Assembly (NCBI GenBank): GCA_036389255.1
Contig: DASVQI010000041.1
Coordinates: forward strand, 434,001-498,000
From: JACVRN01 sp036389255
GTDB taxonomy: Bacteria > Acidobacteriota > Blastocatellia > Pyrinomonadales > Pyrinomonadaceae
Direction of reading: 5' to 3'
DNA length: 64,000 nt
Shown: one piece after another, positions 35,381-43,212 of the stretch
How the letters are laid out: the number at the start of each line of letters is the position of its first letter
How positions within the stretch are numbered: position 1 is the stretch's first letter
Position numbers and translations under genes: made by a program
Notes under the pieces: generated by a model
Seen by the model: only the letters and a program-made list of their open reading frames with translations
Databases searched by the model: none
What the model was told of the DNA's origin: nothing

Positions 35381-35992
35381 ATGGCGGTAAAAGTTGCGGT
35401 TATTTATTACAGCGCTACGGGGACGACTTATGCGTTGGCGCGTGCCATAGAGGAGGGCGCGAAAGCGGCTGGCGCTGAGGTTCGCTTCCGAAAGGTGCAT
35501 GAGCTTGCGCCGGAAGAGGCAATCAAATCAAACGAGGGCTGGTCTGCGCACAGCAAGGAGTCGCAGGATGTTGAAGAGGCGTCGAACGCAGACCTCGAAT
35601 GGGCTGACGCGATAATCTTCGGCACGCCCACGCGCTACGGGCTCCCGACTGCGCAGCTCAAGCAGTTTCTGGACATGACCGGCGGACTCTGGGCAAGGGG
35701 AGCGCTTGTCAACAAGGTCTGCTCGTCGTTCACCAGCACGGGCACTTCGCACGGCGGGCAGGAGACGACCATAGTCAACCTCAACACTACCTTCTATCAC
35801 TGGGGCGCTATCATCGTCGGGCCGGGTTACGCAGACCCGATTCAGTTCCAGTCGGGCAATCCTTACGGCGTGTCCTTCACCTCCAACAACGGGGCGCTCA
35901 AGCCGGATGAAACGGCTCTGGCGGCTGCGCGCTTTCAGGGCAGGCGCGTCACGGAAATCGCCGCGATGATAGCGGCGGGAAGCGACAAGTAA
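35381..35992 (+). CDS. wrbA: NAD(P)H:quinone oxidoreductase, WrbA type
   Basis: Flavodoxin-fold FMN protein of 203 aa that reduces quinones by two electrons. The FMN phosphate loop is YYSATGTTYALA near residues 9-20. GTPTRYG, the WARGALVNKVCSSFTSTGTSHGGQE block and the C-terminal ARFQGRRVTEIA all fit WrbA. A strong AAGGAGG ribosome site lies 8 nt before the ATG. It stands alone: a divergent glycosyltransferase gene lies upstream and a perfect 22-bp hairpin downstream. Confidence 0.93.
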   Translation: MAVKVAVIYYSATGTTYALARAIEEGAKAAGAEVRFRKVHELAPEEAIKSNEGWSAHSKESQDVEEASNADLEWADAIIFGTPTRYGLPTAQLKQFLDMTGGLWARGALVNKVCSSFTSTGTSHGGQETTIVNLNTTFYHWGAIIVGPGYADPIQFQSGNPYGVSFTSNNGALKPDETALAAARFQGRRVTEIAAMIAAGSDK

Positions 35993-36007
35993 GAGAGCCA
36001 TCTCGAA

Positions 36008-36063
36008 CTAAAGAGAGAGTCCGTGGCCGGTTGATTCCATACGGCCACGGACTCTCTCTTTAG
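36008..36063. terminator. Perfect 22-bp inverted repeat, likely two-way terminator
   Basis: 36008-36029 is the exact reverse complement of 36042-36063, with a 12-nt loop. The stem ends in CTTTAG on one side and A-rich CTAAAG on the other. It is placed between the convergent wrbA and carbonic anhydrase genes. Arms are not heptad-periodic. Confidence 0.8.
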
Positions 36064-36091
36064 ATGAAAGGTCTGCTCATCACTCTTTTCT

Positions 36092-36742
36092 TCAGCCGGA
36101 GGGAGGGCTTGTGATTGCCGTCAGGTAATGGGTCTTGAGGTCGTCCAGACAGGTGATGCAGATGTTCAAATCATGCAGCAGCCCCGTCTCAAGCCCGTAA
36201 ACCCAGCCGTGAATGCTAAGGTCTTGGCCCTGCTCCCAAGCGTTTTCGACAATCGTTGTCTGGCAGACGTTCGACACCTGCTCTATGACGTTCAGCTCAC
36301 AGAGCCTCTTGAATTTCTGTGTGGTGTCCGTCATCTCCTCAAGCTGCCCTTTATGCTTTTGCGCCACGTCCTGTATGTGCCTGAGCCAGTTATCAATCAG
36401 CCCGTGCCTCTTGTTCTCCATAGCCGCCAAGACTCCGCCGCAGCCGTAATGCCCGCAGACTATGATGTGCTCGACCTTTAGCACTTCCACCGCGTACTGC
36501 ATCACCGAGAGGCAGTTCAGGTCTGTGTGCACGACCATGTTGGCCACGTTGCGATGCACGAACATCTCTCCGGGCATAAGGCCCGTAATCTCGTTGGCAG
36601 GCACGCGGCTGTCGGAGCAGCCTATCCATAGATACTTGGGCGTCTGCTGTTGCGAAAGATTCTGGAAGAACTCGGGATTGCTGGCCTGTATGCCTGCGGC
36701 CCACTCGCGGTTCTTGTCGAACAGGTGTTTCAGCTTTCTCAT
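36092..36742 (-). CDS. can: Beta-class carbonic anhydrase
   Basis: Interconverts CO2 and bicarbonate; 216 aa, cytoplasmic zinc enzyme. Zinc ligands Cys42, His98 and Cys101 are in CSDSRVP and HYGCGG; the Asp44-Arg46 dyad is present. The blocks GLMPGEMFVHRNVANMV, NVIEQVSNVCQT and IHGWVYGLETGLL are those of the Can/CynT clade. A usable AGGAG lies upstream of the start. It is separated from the bestrophin gene by a heptad hairpin. Confidence 0.95.
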   Translation of the reverse strand: MRKLKHLFDKNREWAAGIQASNPEFFQNLSQQQTPKYLWIGCSDSRVPANEITGLMPGEMFVHRNVANMVVHTDLNCLSVMQYAVEVLKVEHIIVCGHYGCGGVLAAMENKRHGLIDNWLRHIQDVAQKHKGQLEEMTDTTQKFKRLCELNVIEQVSNVCQTTIVENAWEQGQDLSIHGWVYGLETGLLHDLNICITCLDDLKTHYLTAITSPPSG

Positions 36743-36774
36743 GATTACAGCTCCTTGAAATAAGAAGAAGAGGT

Positions 36775-36834
36775 CAATAGTAAATGGTAAATGGCAATTA
36801 GGCGAAACGAGTTTTATCTATTCACCATTTACTC
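36775..36834. repeat. Heptad inverted repeat, ATTTACC class
   Basis: Left units are ATAGTAA, ATGGTAA, ATGGCAA, TTAGGCG. Right units are CTATTCA, CCATTTA, CTCGC. It ends one base before the minus-strand bestrophin stop codon, so it lies 3' of that gene and 5' of carbonic anhydrase. Confidence 0.75.
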
Positions 36835-36835
36835 G

Positions 36836-37738
36836 CTAAGAAGCGCCCGCGCCTCTGCCCATCGGCTCCGCGCCGGGGCTCTGTATGACGGAGAGCAGGT
36901 TGCTCTCGATGGTGGCGCAAATCTGTTCGAGCGGCAGGTCGTTGTCGTCCTCCCCGAAGGGGTCTTCTATCTCCACGCCTATCTCTTCTATGCCGAAGAG
37001 TATGTAGGCTATGAGCAGTGTGTCTATGACCGTAGACCAGCCGTATGATTCTATGAGCGCGAAGGGAAGCGTGACGCAGTACAGAATGAGCGCGCGGCGC
37101 AGGTGGACTACGTAGGCGAAGGGCAGAGGCGTTTTGTGTATGCGCTCGCACGCGCCCACGTAATCAATCAGCAACTGGACGTTGTTGTCGAGCGTCATGG
37201 CCACGTAATCGGAGACGTGTCCGCCTCGCCGGGCCTCGTCAATGAGGCGGCTGATACGCAGCGCAATCGCTGAAGGTATATGAGCGGCGGCGAGCATCTC
37301 GCGGACTTCATTCTCAGGCAGGCGCTCCGCCGTGGGCCCAATCGCTTTCGAGCCGCGCAACGCATGCATGGAAGAGTACGCGAAGGCCACCGTCCATAAG
37401 ATTATCGCTTCTGCGGTCGTGGGAGCGTCGCGCAAAAAGGCGGTGGACGAGCGCGCAAGGTTGCGAGACTCGTTGACCATGCCGCCCCACATCTTTCGCC
37501 CTTCCCAGAAACGCTCGTAGGAAGCGTTGGTTCGAATCACCAGCAGCAATCCAATCGCCACGCCTACCAGCGCGTGCACGGTCGAAGGCACCGCCACCGG
37601 GCGCACGTACAGGTGAAAGGCCACGACGGCCGCGGCCCACGCGACCACGAGCAGGACGCGCCCGGTAATCTCGCGCACCATTGAGCCCTTTATGTCAAAG
37701 AGGTGATCCGTCCATTTGTGAGCATCGTACTCAATCAT
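36836..37738 (-). CDS. Bestrophin-family (UPF0187) membrane protein
   Basis: 300 aa. N-terminal MIEYDAHKWTDHLFDIKGSMVREI is followed by a hydrophobic pair, the conserved NASYERFWEGRKMWGGMVNESRNLAR region and, near the C-terminus, YILFGIEEIGVEIEDPFGEDDNDLPL, the bestrophin cytoplasmic calcium-clasp-like acidic block. Bacterial homologues form pentameric ion channels, some conducting cations. Physiological role unknown here. Confidence 0.9.
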   Translation of the reverse strand: MIEYDAHKWTDHLFDIKGSMVREITGRVLLVVAWAAAVVAFHLYVRPVAVPSTVHALVGVAIGLLLVIRTNASYERFWEGRKMWGGMVNESRNLARSSTAFLRDAPTTAEAIILWTVAFAYSSMHALRGSKAIGPTAERLPENEVREMLAAAHIPSAIALRISRLIDEARRGGHVSDYVAMTLDNNVQLLIDYVGACERIHKTPLPFAYVVHLRRALILYCVTLPFALIESYGWSTVIDTLLIAYILFGIEEIGVEIEDPFGEDDNDLPLEQICATIESNLLSVIQSPGAEPMGRGAGAS

Positions 37739-37814
37739 ACAAAGATAGCCGTATCCTTCTATTTGGGATTAAAGTTGATTCAGATTTCTGTATGAAGAAG
37801 AAGAGGCGGGGACT

Positions 37815-38363
37815 CTACGGGGCGGCTGTGTCTACTAGGGCGAACTCTTCCAAGCTGAAGCCGCGCTCCGGCTCGTCGGAATTGTATGAGAGCTTATAGC
37901 GCTTGCTTCTGCTGAAGTCGCTATATTCAAGGCTGAGATTGCGGCCACTGATTTTGTAGCCGTCCGTAGAGCTGCTCGGCGTCCAGCAGGATTCGTAGCT
38001 CGCAGCCCTTATGTCGCGCATCTTCAAGGCGCTGTCCAGCTTAATCCAGAGCAGGCCGCATTCGTCGGCAGCGCCGCATCGCCTAGCGTCCGGCACGGCC
38101 TTGGAAGGGCCGCAGGCGTCAACCAGAAGGTAGGTGAAGGAGCCTTCGCGCGACTCAAAGAGAAGCTTCACTTCCTCCAGCCTTGCGGCCAGAACCTGTT
38201 CTCTCAAGTCCAGCGAGCGGCGCATCCTCCCGCTCGTCAGAACGATGCTGCGGCCCCTGCCGCGCAGCTTAACCGGCGCTCTTCTGAGAGAAGTTTGCGC
38301 GAAAGCGACGCTCTGAATAAGCAGCACAGAGACAAACAGGACTGCCTTCAGCTTTGCCGTCAT
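37815..38363 (-). CDS. Exported protein of unknown function
   Basis: 182 aa with a clear signal peptide (KLKAVLFVSVLLIQSVAFA, cleaved before QTS). The mature part has two Cys pairs (DACGPSK, RRCGAADECG) plus a single Cys (YESCWTP), which could form disulfides outside the cytoplasm, and a C-terminal stretch (GRNLSLEYSDFSRSKRYKLSYNSDEP) that looks beta-rich. No family recognised. No clear terminator with its neighbours. Confidence 0.7.
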   Translation of the reverse strand: MTAKLKAVLFVSVLLIQSVAFAQTSLRRAPVKLRGRGRSIVLTSGRMRRSLDLREQVLAARLEEVKLLFESREGSFTYLLVDACGPSKAVPDARRCGAADECGLLWIKLDSALKMRDIRAASYESCWTPSSSTDGYKISGRNLSLEYSDFSRSKRYKLSYNSDEPERGFSLEEFALVDTAAP

Positions 38364-38408
38364 CTCACCTCACACGATTATGATTCGACTGCCCCGGAAC
38401 GAACATCT

Positions 38409-39095
38409 TTATACCACAACCTTTCGCCAAATGAGCGAATAACGCCAGAGCAGATGCCTTCGCACCTCAGCGCCGGGAAGCAGTTCCGCGCAAGCTTTGC
38501 GAACTTCCACCAGAGTCGGATAAGTATCGAACTTCTCATGCTCGGCCCATGCCGCGCGCACGGACGCGGGCGCTCTGAAACGATGTTGATGAAGTAATCT
38601 CAACCCGACGCAGGCGGGCAAAGCCAGCGCGTTCGTCACCCGGTCATAGAAGCCTTCCGGCTCCACAAGGTCTAATACTAGCAGCACGCCGCCGGGCCGA
38701 AGGGCCCGCCTGAATTTCGAGAGCATGTGCTTCATGGGCAGGTGGTGCATCGTCGCAATCGTGGCCACGCAATCGAACTCTTCGTCCGGAAAATCACGCT
38801 CGACTGCGTCCGCCACGTCAAACTCTATGTTCTTAAACTCGCTTGAGCGCTCACGCGCCATGCGTATCATCTCAGGCGAGAGGTCTAGCGCGGTCAAATG
38901 CTCTGCGCGCCCGGCAAGACGGCGCGAAAAGTCTCCCGTGCCGCAGCCTACCTCAAGCGCGCGTCGGCAATTCGCCGGGACTCGCCGCAGCAGGAAGCCG
39001 TGGTAATGGCTGTTCTGCGTCCACCCGTCGGCGCTCTCTGTAATAAGCGCCAGCCGGTCGAACTCCTTGCTTATGACGGAAGCTGAATCGGACAT
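38409..39095 (-). CDS. Class I SAM-dependent methyltransferase
   Basis: 228 aa from the ATG (complement of 39093-39095). A longer upstream frame exists but overlaps the neighbouring small-membrane-protein gene and reads like noise. Motif I is ALEVGCGTGDFSRRLAG, followed by LTALDLSPEMIRMARER, the DCVATIATMHHLP block and LRPGGVLLVLDLVEPEGFYD. The last two fit small-molecule methyltransferases of the Methyltransf_11/25 type. The substrate is unknown. The upstream minus-strand gene stops 17 bases before it. Confidence 0.86.
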   Translation of the reverse strand: MSDSASVISKEFDRLALITESADGWTQNSHYHGFLLRRVPANCRRALEVGCGTGDFSRRLAGRAEHLTALDLSPEMIRMARERSSEFKNIEFDVADAVERDFPDEEFDCVATIATMHHLPMKHMLSKFRRALRPGGVLLVLDLVEPEGFYDRVTNALALPACVGLRLLHQHRFRAPASVRAAWAEHEKFDTYPTLVEVRKACAELLPGAEVRRHLLWRYSLIWRKVVV

Positions 39096-39112
39096 CTCTT
39101 TATCATTGCAGA

Positions 39113-39406
39113 TTAGCGGAAAGAGAAGAAGCCCGGATCCATCAGGTACAGGTTGGCTGCCCCCGCAGCCATCCCCACCAGAAATACCAGAAACACTATC
39201 AGCCTGTCCGAGTTCGTCTCGGGCGGCCCGGCCTTTGTCGGAAACAGAAGGACAAAGAGGCCGCCGATTATTCCCAGAGGGGCCATCACGGCCAGCTTCA
39301 TGTAGTACTGACCTTCCTGCCAGAGCATCTGCCAATCATAATAGAGCAGCCCCGCGAAGATAACTATAATTACCAGCCCCAGCAGCCGCATCTTCCAATG
39401 AAGCAT
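39113..39406 (-). CDS. Small three-helix membrane protein, unknown
   Basis: 97 aa with three hydrophobic segments (LLGLVIIVIFAGLLYY, LAVMAPLGIIGGLFVLLF, LIVFLVFLVGMAAGAANLYL) separated by short polar loops. No recognised family; coding support is the consistent membrane pattern. Preceded by a heptad hairpin 14 bp upstream, and GAGAG near the start may be the ribosome site. Confidence 0.65.
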   Translation of the reverse strand: MLHWKMRLLGLVIIVIFAGLLYYDWQMLWQEGQYYMKLAVMAPLGIIGGLFVLLFPTKAGPPETNSDRLIVFLVFLVGMAAGAANLYLMDPGFFSFR

Positions 39407-39419
39407 CGTATCTCTCCCT

Positions 39420-39513
39420 GATAGGGGATAGGGTCTGGGGATTAGGGGATGGAAAAAGAAAAACAGGCTCTCTTTCTTTTAACCAATCCCCAACCCCTGA
39501 AACCCATCCTCCG
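39420..39513. repeat. Heptad inverted repeat, GGGGATA class with A/G core
   Basis: Left units are GATAGGG, GATAGGG, TCTGGGG, ATTAGGG, GATGGAA. The core AAAAAGAAA faces CTTTCTTTT. Right units are CCAATCC, CCAACCC, CTGAAAC, CCATCCT. It occupies the spacer between two divergent genes, so here it cannot be a shared 3' terminator. Confidence 0.85.
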
Positions 39514-39538
39514 TTTCATGACTTATCACTATTCGGTT

Positions 39539-39544
39539 TATAAT
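39539..39544 (+). promoter_or_regulatory. -10 box candidate for the aconitase-family gene
   Basis: Perfect TATAAT 46 nt upstream of the GTG start, just after the hairpin. No convincing -35 box is found 16-18 nt upstream. Pattern only. Confidence 0.4.
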
Positions 39545-39589
39545 GTTTCTTTCAAAGACGCAATAATTTTTCTACTGGAGATAGCTTAA

Positions 39590-41590
39590 GTGACTAGAGA
39601 GAAGATTCAAAAGCGGCCCGACCGCATGCGCTTCGGCGGCCGCATACTTTATTTAACCGAAGATGTATCGCTGATTCGCCGCCAACTGGCGGACGGCGAG
39701 AATTTACAGCATGAAGCTGAACGGCCGCTCATGAACAACATCTCTACGGACGAGATTACGCCGGGCTGGGTCTGCTTCTATTACGACGAGACGCTGGGCG
39801 AGTACGTCTACGTAGGGATGCGCGAACAGGCCGTGCAGAAGGACGAGGTCAAAAAAGGCGGCTTCTCGGTCGTCGTCTCAGGTCTGTCGAAGGGCTGCGG
39901 CTCGTCGCGCGAGACAGCGCCCTACGCGGAGAAGGCCGCAGGGATTGAGCTTGTTATAGCCAAGACGATAGAGAAGATTTACGGGCAGAACGCGCAGAAC
40001 ATAGGTCTTCTGACCTCCACCGACTTCGGCCTCATTGAGCGAATCAATCGCGGCGAAGAGATACCGCTTGAGGAGTTCACGCGCGGCCTTGACGCCATCT
40101 CCAGAGCGATTGTCGAATACGGCGGCCTCTTCAACTACAACAAGGCGCGGCTCGCTGGCGAGACAACTCCGCCGCCGCTTGAGACTCAAAAGCGCCCCAT
40201 GAACATAGTGGAGAAGATAATCGCCCGCCACGCCTTTGTGCGCGCGGGCCAGATTGGCGTCGAATCGGTCAAGCCGGGCGACGCGCTCTTTGCCGTGGCG
40301 GACGTGCGCTTCTCTCACGAGTACGTGACGCCCATGGCCGAGTCTCTTTTCAAGCAGGCTCTGGGTAAGGATGCGCGCGTGACCGAAGCTGAGTCCGTCT
40401 ACGCTTTCCGCGACCACCTGACCTTTCTTGGCCGCGTGATGTCCGAGGACAAGCGCAAGATGGGCCTGCTCGACCGCGCCAACGGCCTCGCCGTCACGCA
40501 GGAGAATTTCACCGAAGAGCAGGGCATACGTCTTTACGGCGGCACAGAAGAGCGGGGCTCGGAGGCCATCTGTCACAACGCGGTCGTTGAGGACATAGCG
40601 CTGCCCGGCCAACTCGTGATAGGCACCGACTCGCACACCTGCATGGCGGGCGTGCTCGGGTGCTTTGCCTTCGGCGTAGGCTCTACCGACATGGCTAACG
40701 CCTGGTACACGAAAGACATTCGCGTACGCGTTCCCGAAACCGTCAAGTTTGTGCTTCGCGGGCAGAAGCGCTCGGACGTTTCGGCCAAAGACGTGATGCT
40801 CAAAATCCTTGCCACCGACTACATGAAGGAGGGCAAAGGCATCGGGCAGGTTCTGGAGTTCGCGGGCGATGGGCTTCGGGATTGGTCTATTGACGAGCGG
40901 GCGACGTTGACGAACATGGCCGTCGAGGCGGGCGGCTTTACCGGCATCATAGAGCCCGACGAAGTTGTGCTCGAATATCTCACGCGCTCGCGCGGGCTTG
41001 ACGCCGAAGAGGTTCGCAAAGGATTCCTGAAGAGCGACGAGGATGCGGAGTACGCAGCCCGCTTCGAGATTGACCTCAGCGAGATACGGCCAATGGTGGC
41101 TCTGCCCGGCGACCCCAGAAACGGCATCAACATCACAGAGCTACAGGAAGAGGTACGCATAGATACTGCCTACGGCGGCTCCTGCACGGGCGGCAAGATG
41201 GCGGACATGGACATGTACGCGGCCGTCCTCAAACGCGCCGTCGAACAGGGCAGGCGAGTCGCGCCGGGCGTTCATCTATACCTTCAATTCGGCTCGCAGA
41301 AGATAAAGCGGTACGCCGAAGAAAAGGGCTACGTGGAAATCTTCGAGCGCGCGGGAGCGGAGCTGATTGACCCTAGCTGCGGCGCTTGCATCAACGCCGG
41401 GCCGGGCGCATCCCGCTCCGCAGAGCAAGTGACCATCAGCGCCCAGAATCGAAACTTTCCGGGACGAAGCGGGCCGGGCAAAGTTTATCTTGCCTCGCCA
41501 TACGTCGTCGCAGCCTCGGCCATCGCGGGCCACATAGTCGAGCCCGAAGAGTTTCTGAAAGAGCGTGAAGAGGAGCTGGTGGGAGCTTAA
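39590..41590 (+). CDS. Fused aconitase-family hydratase (swivel domain first)
   Basis: 666 aa. Residues about 15-165 form the swivel (LeuD-like small-subunit) domain with NNISTDEITPGW and SKGCGSSRETAPYA, the Ser-Ser-Arg substrate motif. Residues about 205-655 are the [4Fe-4S] domain with iron ligands Cys351 (TDSHTC), Cys597 and Cys600 (SCGACIN). The fused order swivel-then-catalytic is the reverse of usual AcnA and like AcnB without its HEAT domain. It probably acts on isopropylmalate, homoaconitate or another 2-hydroxy acid; no leuA or leuB gene lies nearby. Starts at GTG with TGGAG upstream. The CYTH gene follows with no gap. Confidence 0.85.
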   Translation: MTREKIQKRPDRMRFGGRILYLTEDVSLIRRQLADGENLQHEAERPLMNNISTDEITPGWVCFYYDETLGEYVYVGMREQAVQKDEVKKGGFSVVVSGLSKGCGSSRETAPYAEKAAGIELVIAKTIEKIYGQNAQNIGLLTSTDFGLIERINRGEEIPLEEFTRGLDAISRAIVEYGGLFNYNKARLAGETTPPPLETQKRPMNIVEKIIARHAFVRAGQIGVESVKPGDALFAVADVRFSHEYVTPMAESLFKQALGKDARVTEAESVYAFRDHLTFLGRVMSEDKRKMGLLDRANGLAVTQENFTEEQGIRLYGGTEERGSEAICHNAVVEDIALPGQLVIGTDSHTCMAGVLGCFAFGVGSTDMANAWYTKDIRVRVPETVKFVLRGQKRSDVSAKDVMLKILATDYMKEGKGIGQVLEFAGDGLRDWSIDERATLTNMAVEAGGFTGIIEPDEVVLEYLTRSRGLDAEEVRKGFLKSDEDAEYAARFEIDLSEIRPMVALPGDPRNGINITELQEEVRIDTAYGGSCTGGKMADMDMYAAVLKRAVEQGRRVAPGVHLYLQFGSQKIKRYAEEKGYVEIFERAGAELIDPSCGACINAGPGASRSAEQVTISAQNRNFPGRSGPGKVYLASPYVVAASAIAGHIVEPEEFLKEREEELVGA

Positions 41591-42163
41591 ATGGCGCTTA
41601 AATATCTGGGCACGGCCGCCGATGTCAGCCGGAAGATAGAGAAGTATGCGCACATGGAGCGCGAGCGAAGGTTTCTCTTGCGCTCCTACCCGCCCGAGCT
41701 TGAGCCCGCGCATTACCACACGCAGATTTTCGACAACTACATCACGAACACCCGCCTGCGTCTCAGGAAAGTGCGCGAGCCCTACAAGCGCGAGTGGACT
41801 TTCAAGCTCGCGCAGAAGTTCGCGCCGAACCCCGAAGACCTCTCGCGCACGTGGATTACAAACATCTACCTGACGCAGGCCGAGTACGAGATGTTCGCGC
41901 ACCTTGAAGGCAACGAGATACGCAAGAACCGTTATCCTTACGAGCGCGACGGGCGGAAATTCTCCGTTGACGTTTTTCTGGGGGCGCTGCACGGGCTGGT
42001 GCTGGCCGAAACGGAGTTCGAATCTGACGAGGAGATGGACGGTTTTCAGATGCCTTCGTTCGCCGTCATGGAAGTGACGAACGACCCCACGTTTGCGGGC
42101 GGGCGACTCGTAGAGATGACGGCAGACCAGATAAGGGAAGAGCTCAAGGGGCGTACAAAGTAA
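41591..42163 (+). CDS. CYTH domain protein, triphosphatase-like
   Basis: 190 aa. The family's N-terminal ExExK motif appears as MERERRFLL (Glu23, Glu25, Arg27), with Arg in place of Lys. Later blocks fit the triphosphate-tunnel fold: RLRLRKVREPYKREWTFKL, RKNRYPYERDGRKFSVDVF, and AETEFESDEEMDGF. Substrates of the family include inorganic triphosphate and ThTP. The ATG follows the aconitase-family stop directly (TAAATG), so the two are probably co-translated although no shared pathway is obvious. Confidence 0.8.
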   Translation: MALKYLGTAADVSRKIEKYAHMERERRFLLRSYPPELEPAHYHTQIFDNYITNTRLRLRKVREPYKREWTFKLAQKFAPNPEDLSRTWITNIYLTQAEYEMFAHLEGNEIRKNRYPYERDGRKFSVDVFLGALHGLVLAETEFESDEEMDGFQMPSFAVMEVTNDPTFAGGRLVEMTADQIREELKGRTK

Positions 42164-42203
42164 GCTCAACTTGAAAAGGAGAAGAGAAACACCCCTGTAA
42201 CTT

Positions 42204-42710
42204 ATGGAGATACGGGTTCGCAATAACATCTCTGACGAAGAGAGCGAGCGCCTTTTCGGCTGGGGCGAAGATATTTTCGGCTCCAACCACCTGAACCTGA
42301 GATGGAAGCCCAAAGACCTGCACATCTTCGTCCACGTTGACGGCAACGCCGTGACTCACGTCGGCCTGCTTCAGCACACCGTCACGGTGGGTGACGAGCA
42401 GGTTAAAGTCTGCGGCGTGGGCGGAGTCGTCACCACTCTTGACGAGCACGGCAAAGGATACGCCACCCACGCCATGCGCCATGCTGCGAGCCTCATGCGG
42501 GAAGAGCTTAGAGTGGATTTCGGCCTGCTCTTCTGTCATGGCCGGTTAATTCCGTTTTACGAGCGGCTCGGCTGGCAGAGGATTAAGGACGCGGTTGAGA
42601 TAGAACAGCCTTCCGGCCCAATCACGTCTCCCATGAACGTCCTGATTCTGCCGTGCGGCAAGGAGAGCTGGCCTGACGGGCCTGTAAAGCTCAACAGCCT
42701 TCCGTGGTGA
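42204..42710 (+). CDS. GNAT family N-acetyltransferase
   Basis: 168 aa. The acetyl-CoA-binding segment CGVGGVVTTLDEHGKGYATHAMRHAA holds a Q/RxxGxG/A-like loop (DEHGKGYA), followed by FGLLFCHGRLIPFYERLGW, the usual C-terminal acetyltransferase strand-helix. The substrate is unknown. It follows the CYTH gene by 40 bp and may belong to the same transcript. Confidence 0.82.
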   Translation: MEIRVRNNISDEESERLFGWGEDIFGSNHLNLRWKPKDLHIFVHVDGNAVTHVGLLQHTVTVGDEQVKVCGVGGVVTTLDEHGKGYATHAMRHAASLMREELRVDFGLLFCHGRLIPFYERLGWQRIKDAVEIEQPSGPITSPMNVLILPCGKESWPDGPVKLNSLPW

Positions 42711-42731
42711 AAGTCCGGGCTTATAAAACCG

Positions 42732-43187
42732 ATGTCTACGACAATCTACACGATAGGGCACGGCCGTCATCCGTTCGAGCATTTCCTATGGCTCTTGAGG
42801 GAGCATCGCGTTGCGCTGGTCTGCGACGTGAGAAGCGTGGCTCGCTCGCGCTGGCCGCAGTATAACGGGCGAGTGCTTGAGCCTTTGCTCAGGGAGAACG
42901 GCATAGGATACGAGCACCTGCCGGAGTGCGGCGGCAAGGTGATTGCGAAGACGGAAGACCTTGAGCGCGGGCTAGACCGCATCATGGAGCTTGCGTCCGG
43001 CGAGCGTATAGCGCTGCTCTGCTCCGAATCACAGCCCTTGACCTCCCACGCCACGCCTCGCGCCAACTGTCACCGCGTAGGTCTGCTCTCGCCGCCCCTG
43101 CGCGCTCGCGGCGCGAGCATGCTTCACATACTGCCCGACGGAAAGCTGCTTGAGATAGACGAATCAAAGCTTCCCTCAATCTGGTAA
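42732..43187 (+). CDS. DUF488 family protein
   Basis: 151 aa. Starts TIYTIGHGRHPFEHFLWLL and continues LVCDVRSVARSRWPQYN, the defining DUF488 blocks. The usual Cys-based CxE…HCHR ending appears as LLCSESQPLTSH then ANCHRVGLL. No proven function in the family. Follows the acetyltransferase gene by 21 bp. Confidence 0.88.
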   Translation: MSTTIYTIGHGRHPFEHFLWLLREHRVALVCDVRSVARSRWPQYNGRVLEPLLRENGIGYEHLPECGGKVIAKTEDLERGLDRIMELASGERIALLCSESQPLTSHATPRANCHRVGLLSPPLRARGASMLHILPDGKLLEIDESKLPSIW

Positions 43188-43212
43188 GACACAGCCCCTT
43201 ATTGGCCCTGCT

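Noticed and set aside
42204..42710. Aminoglycoside acetyltransferase
   Set aside because: Only general GNAT features are visible; no specific aminoglycoside-binding pattern, so no resistance claim is made.
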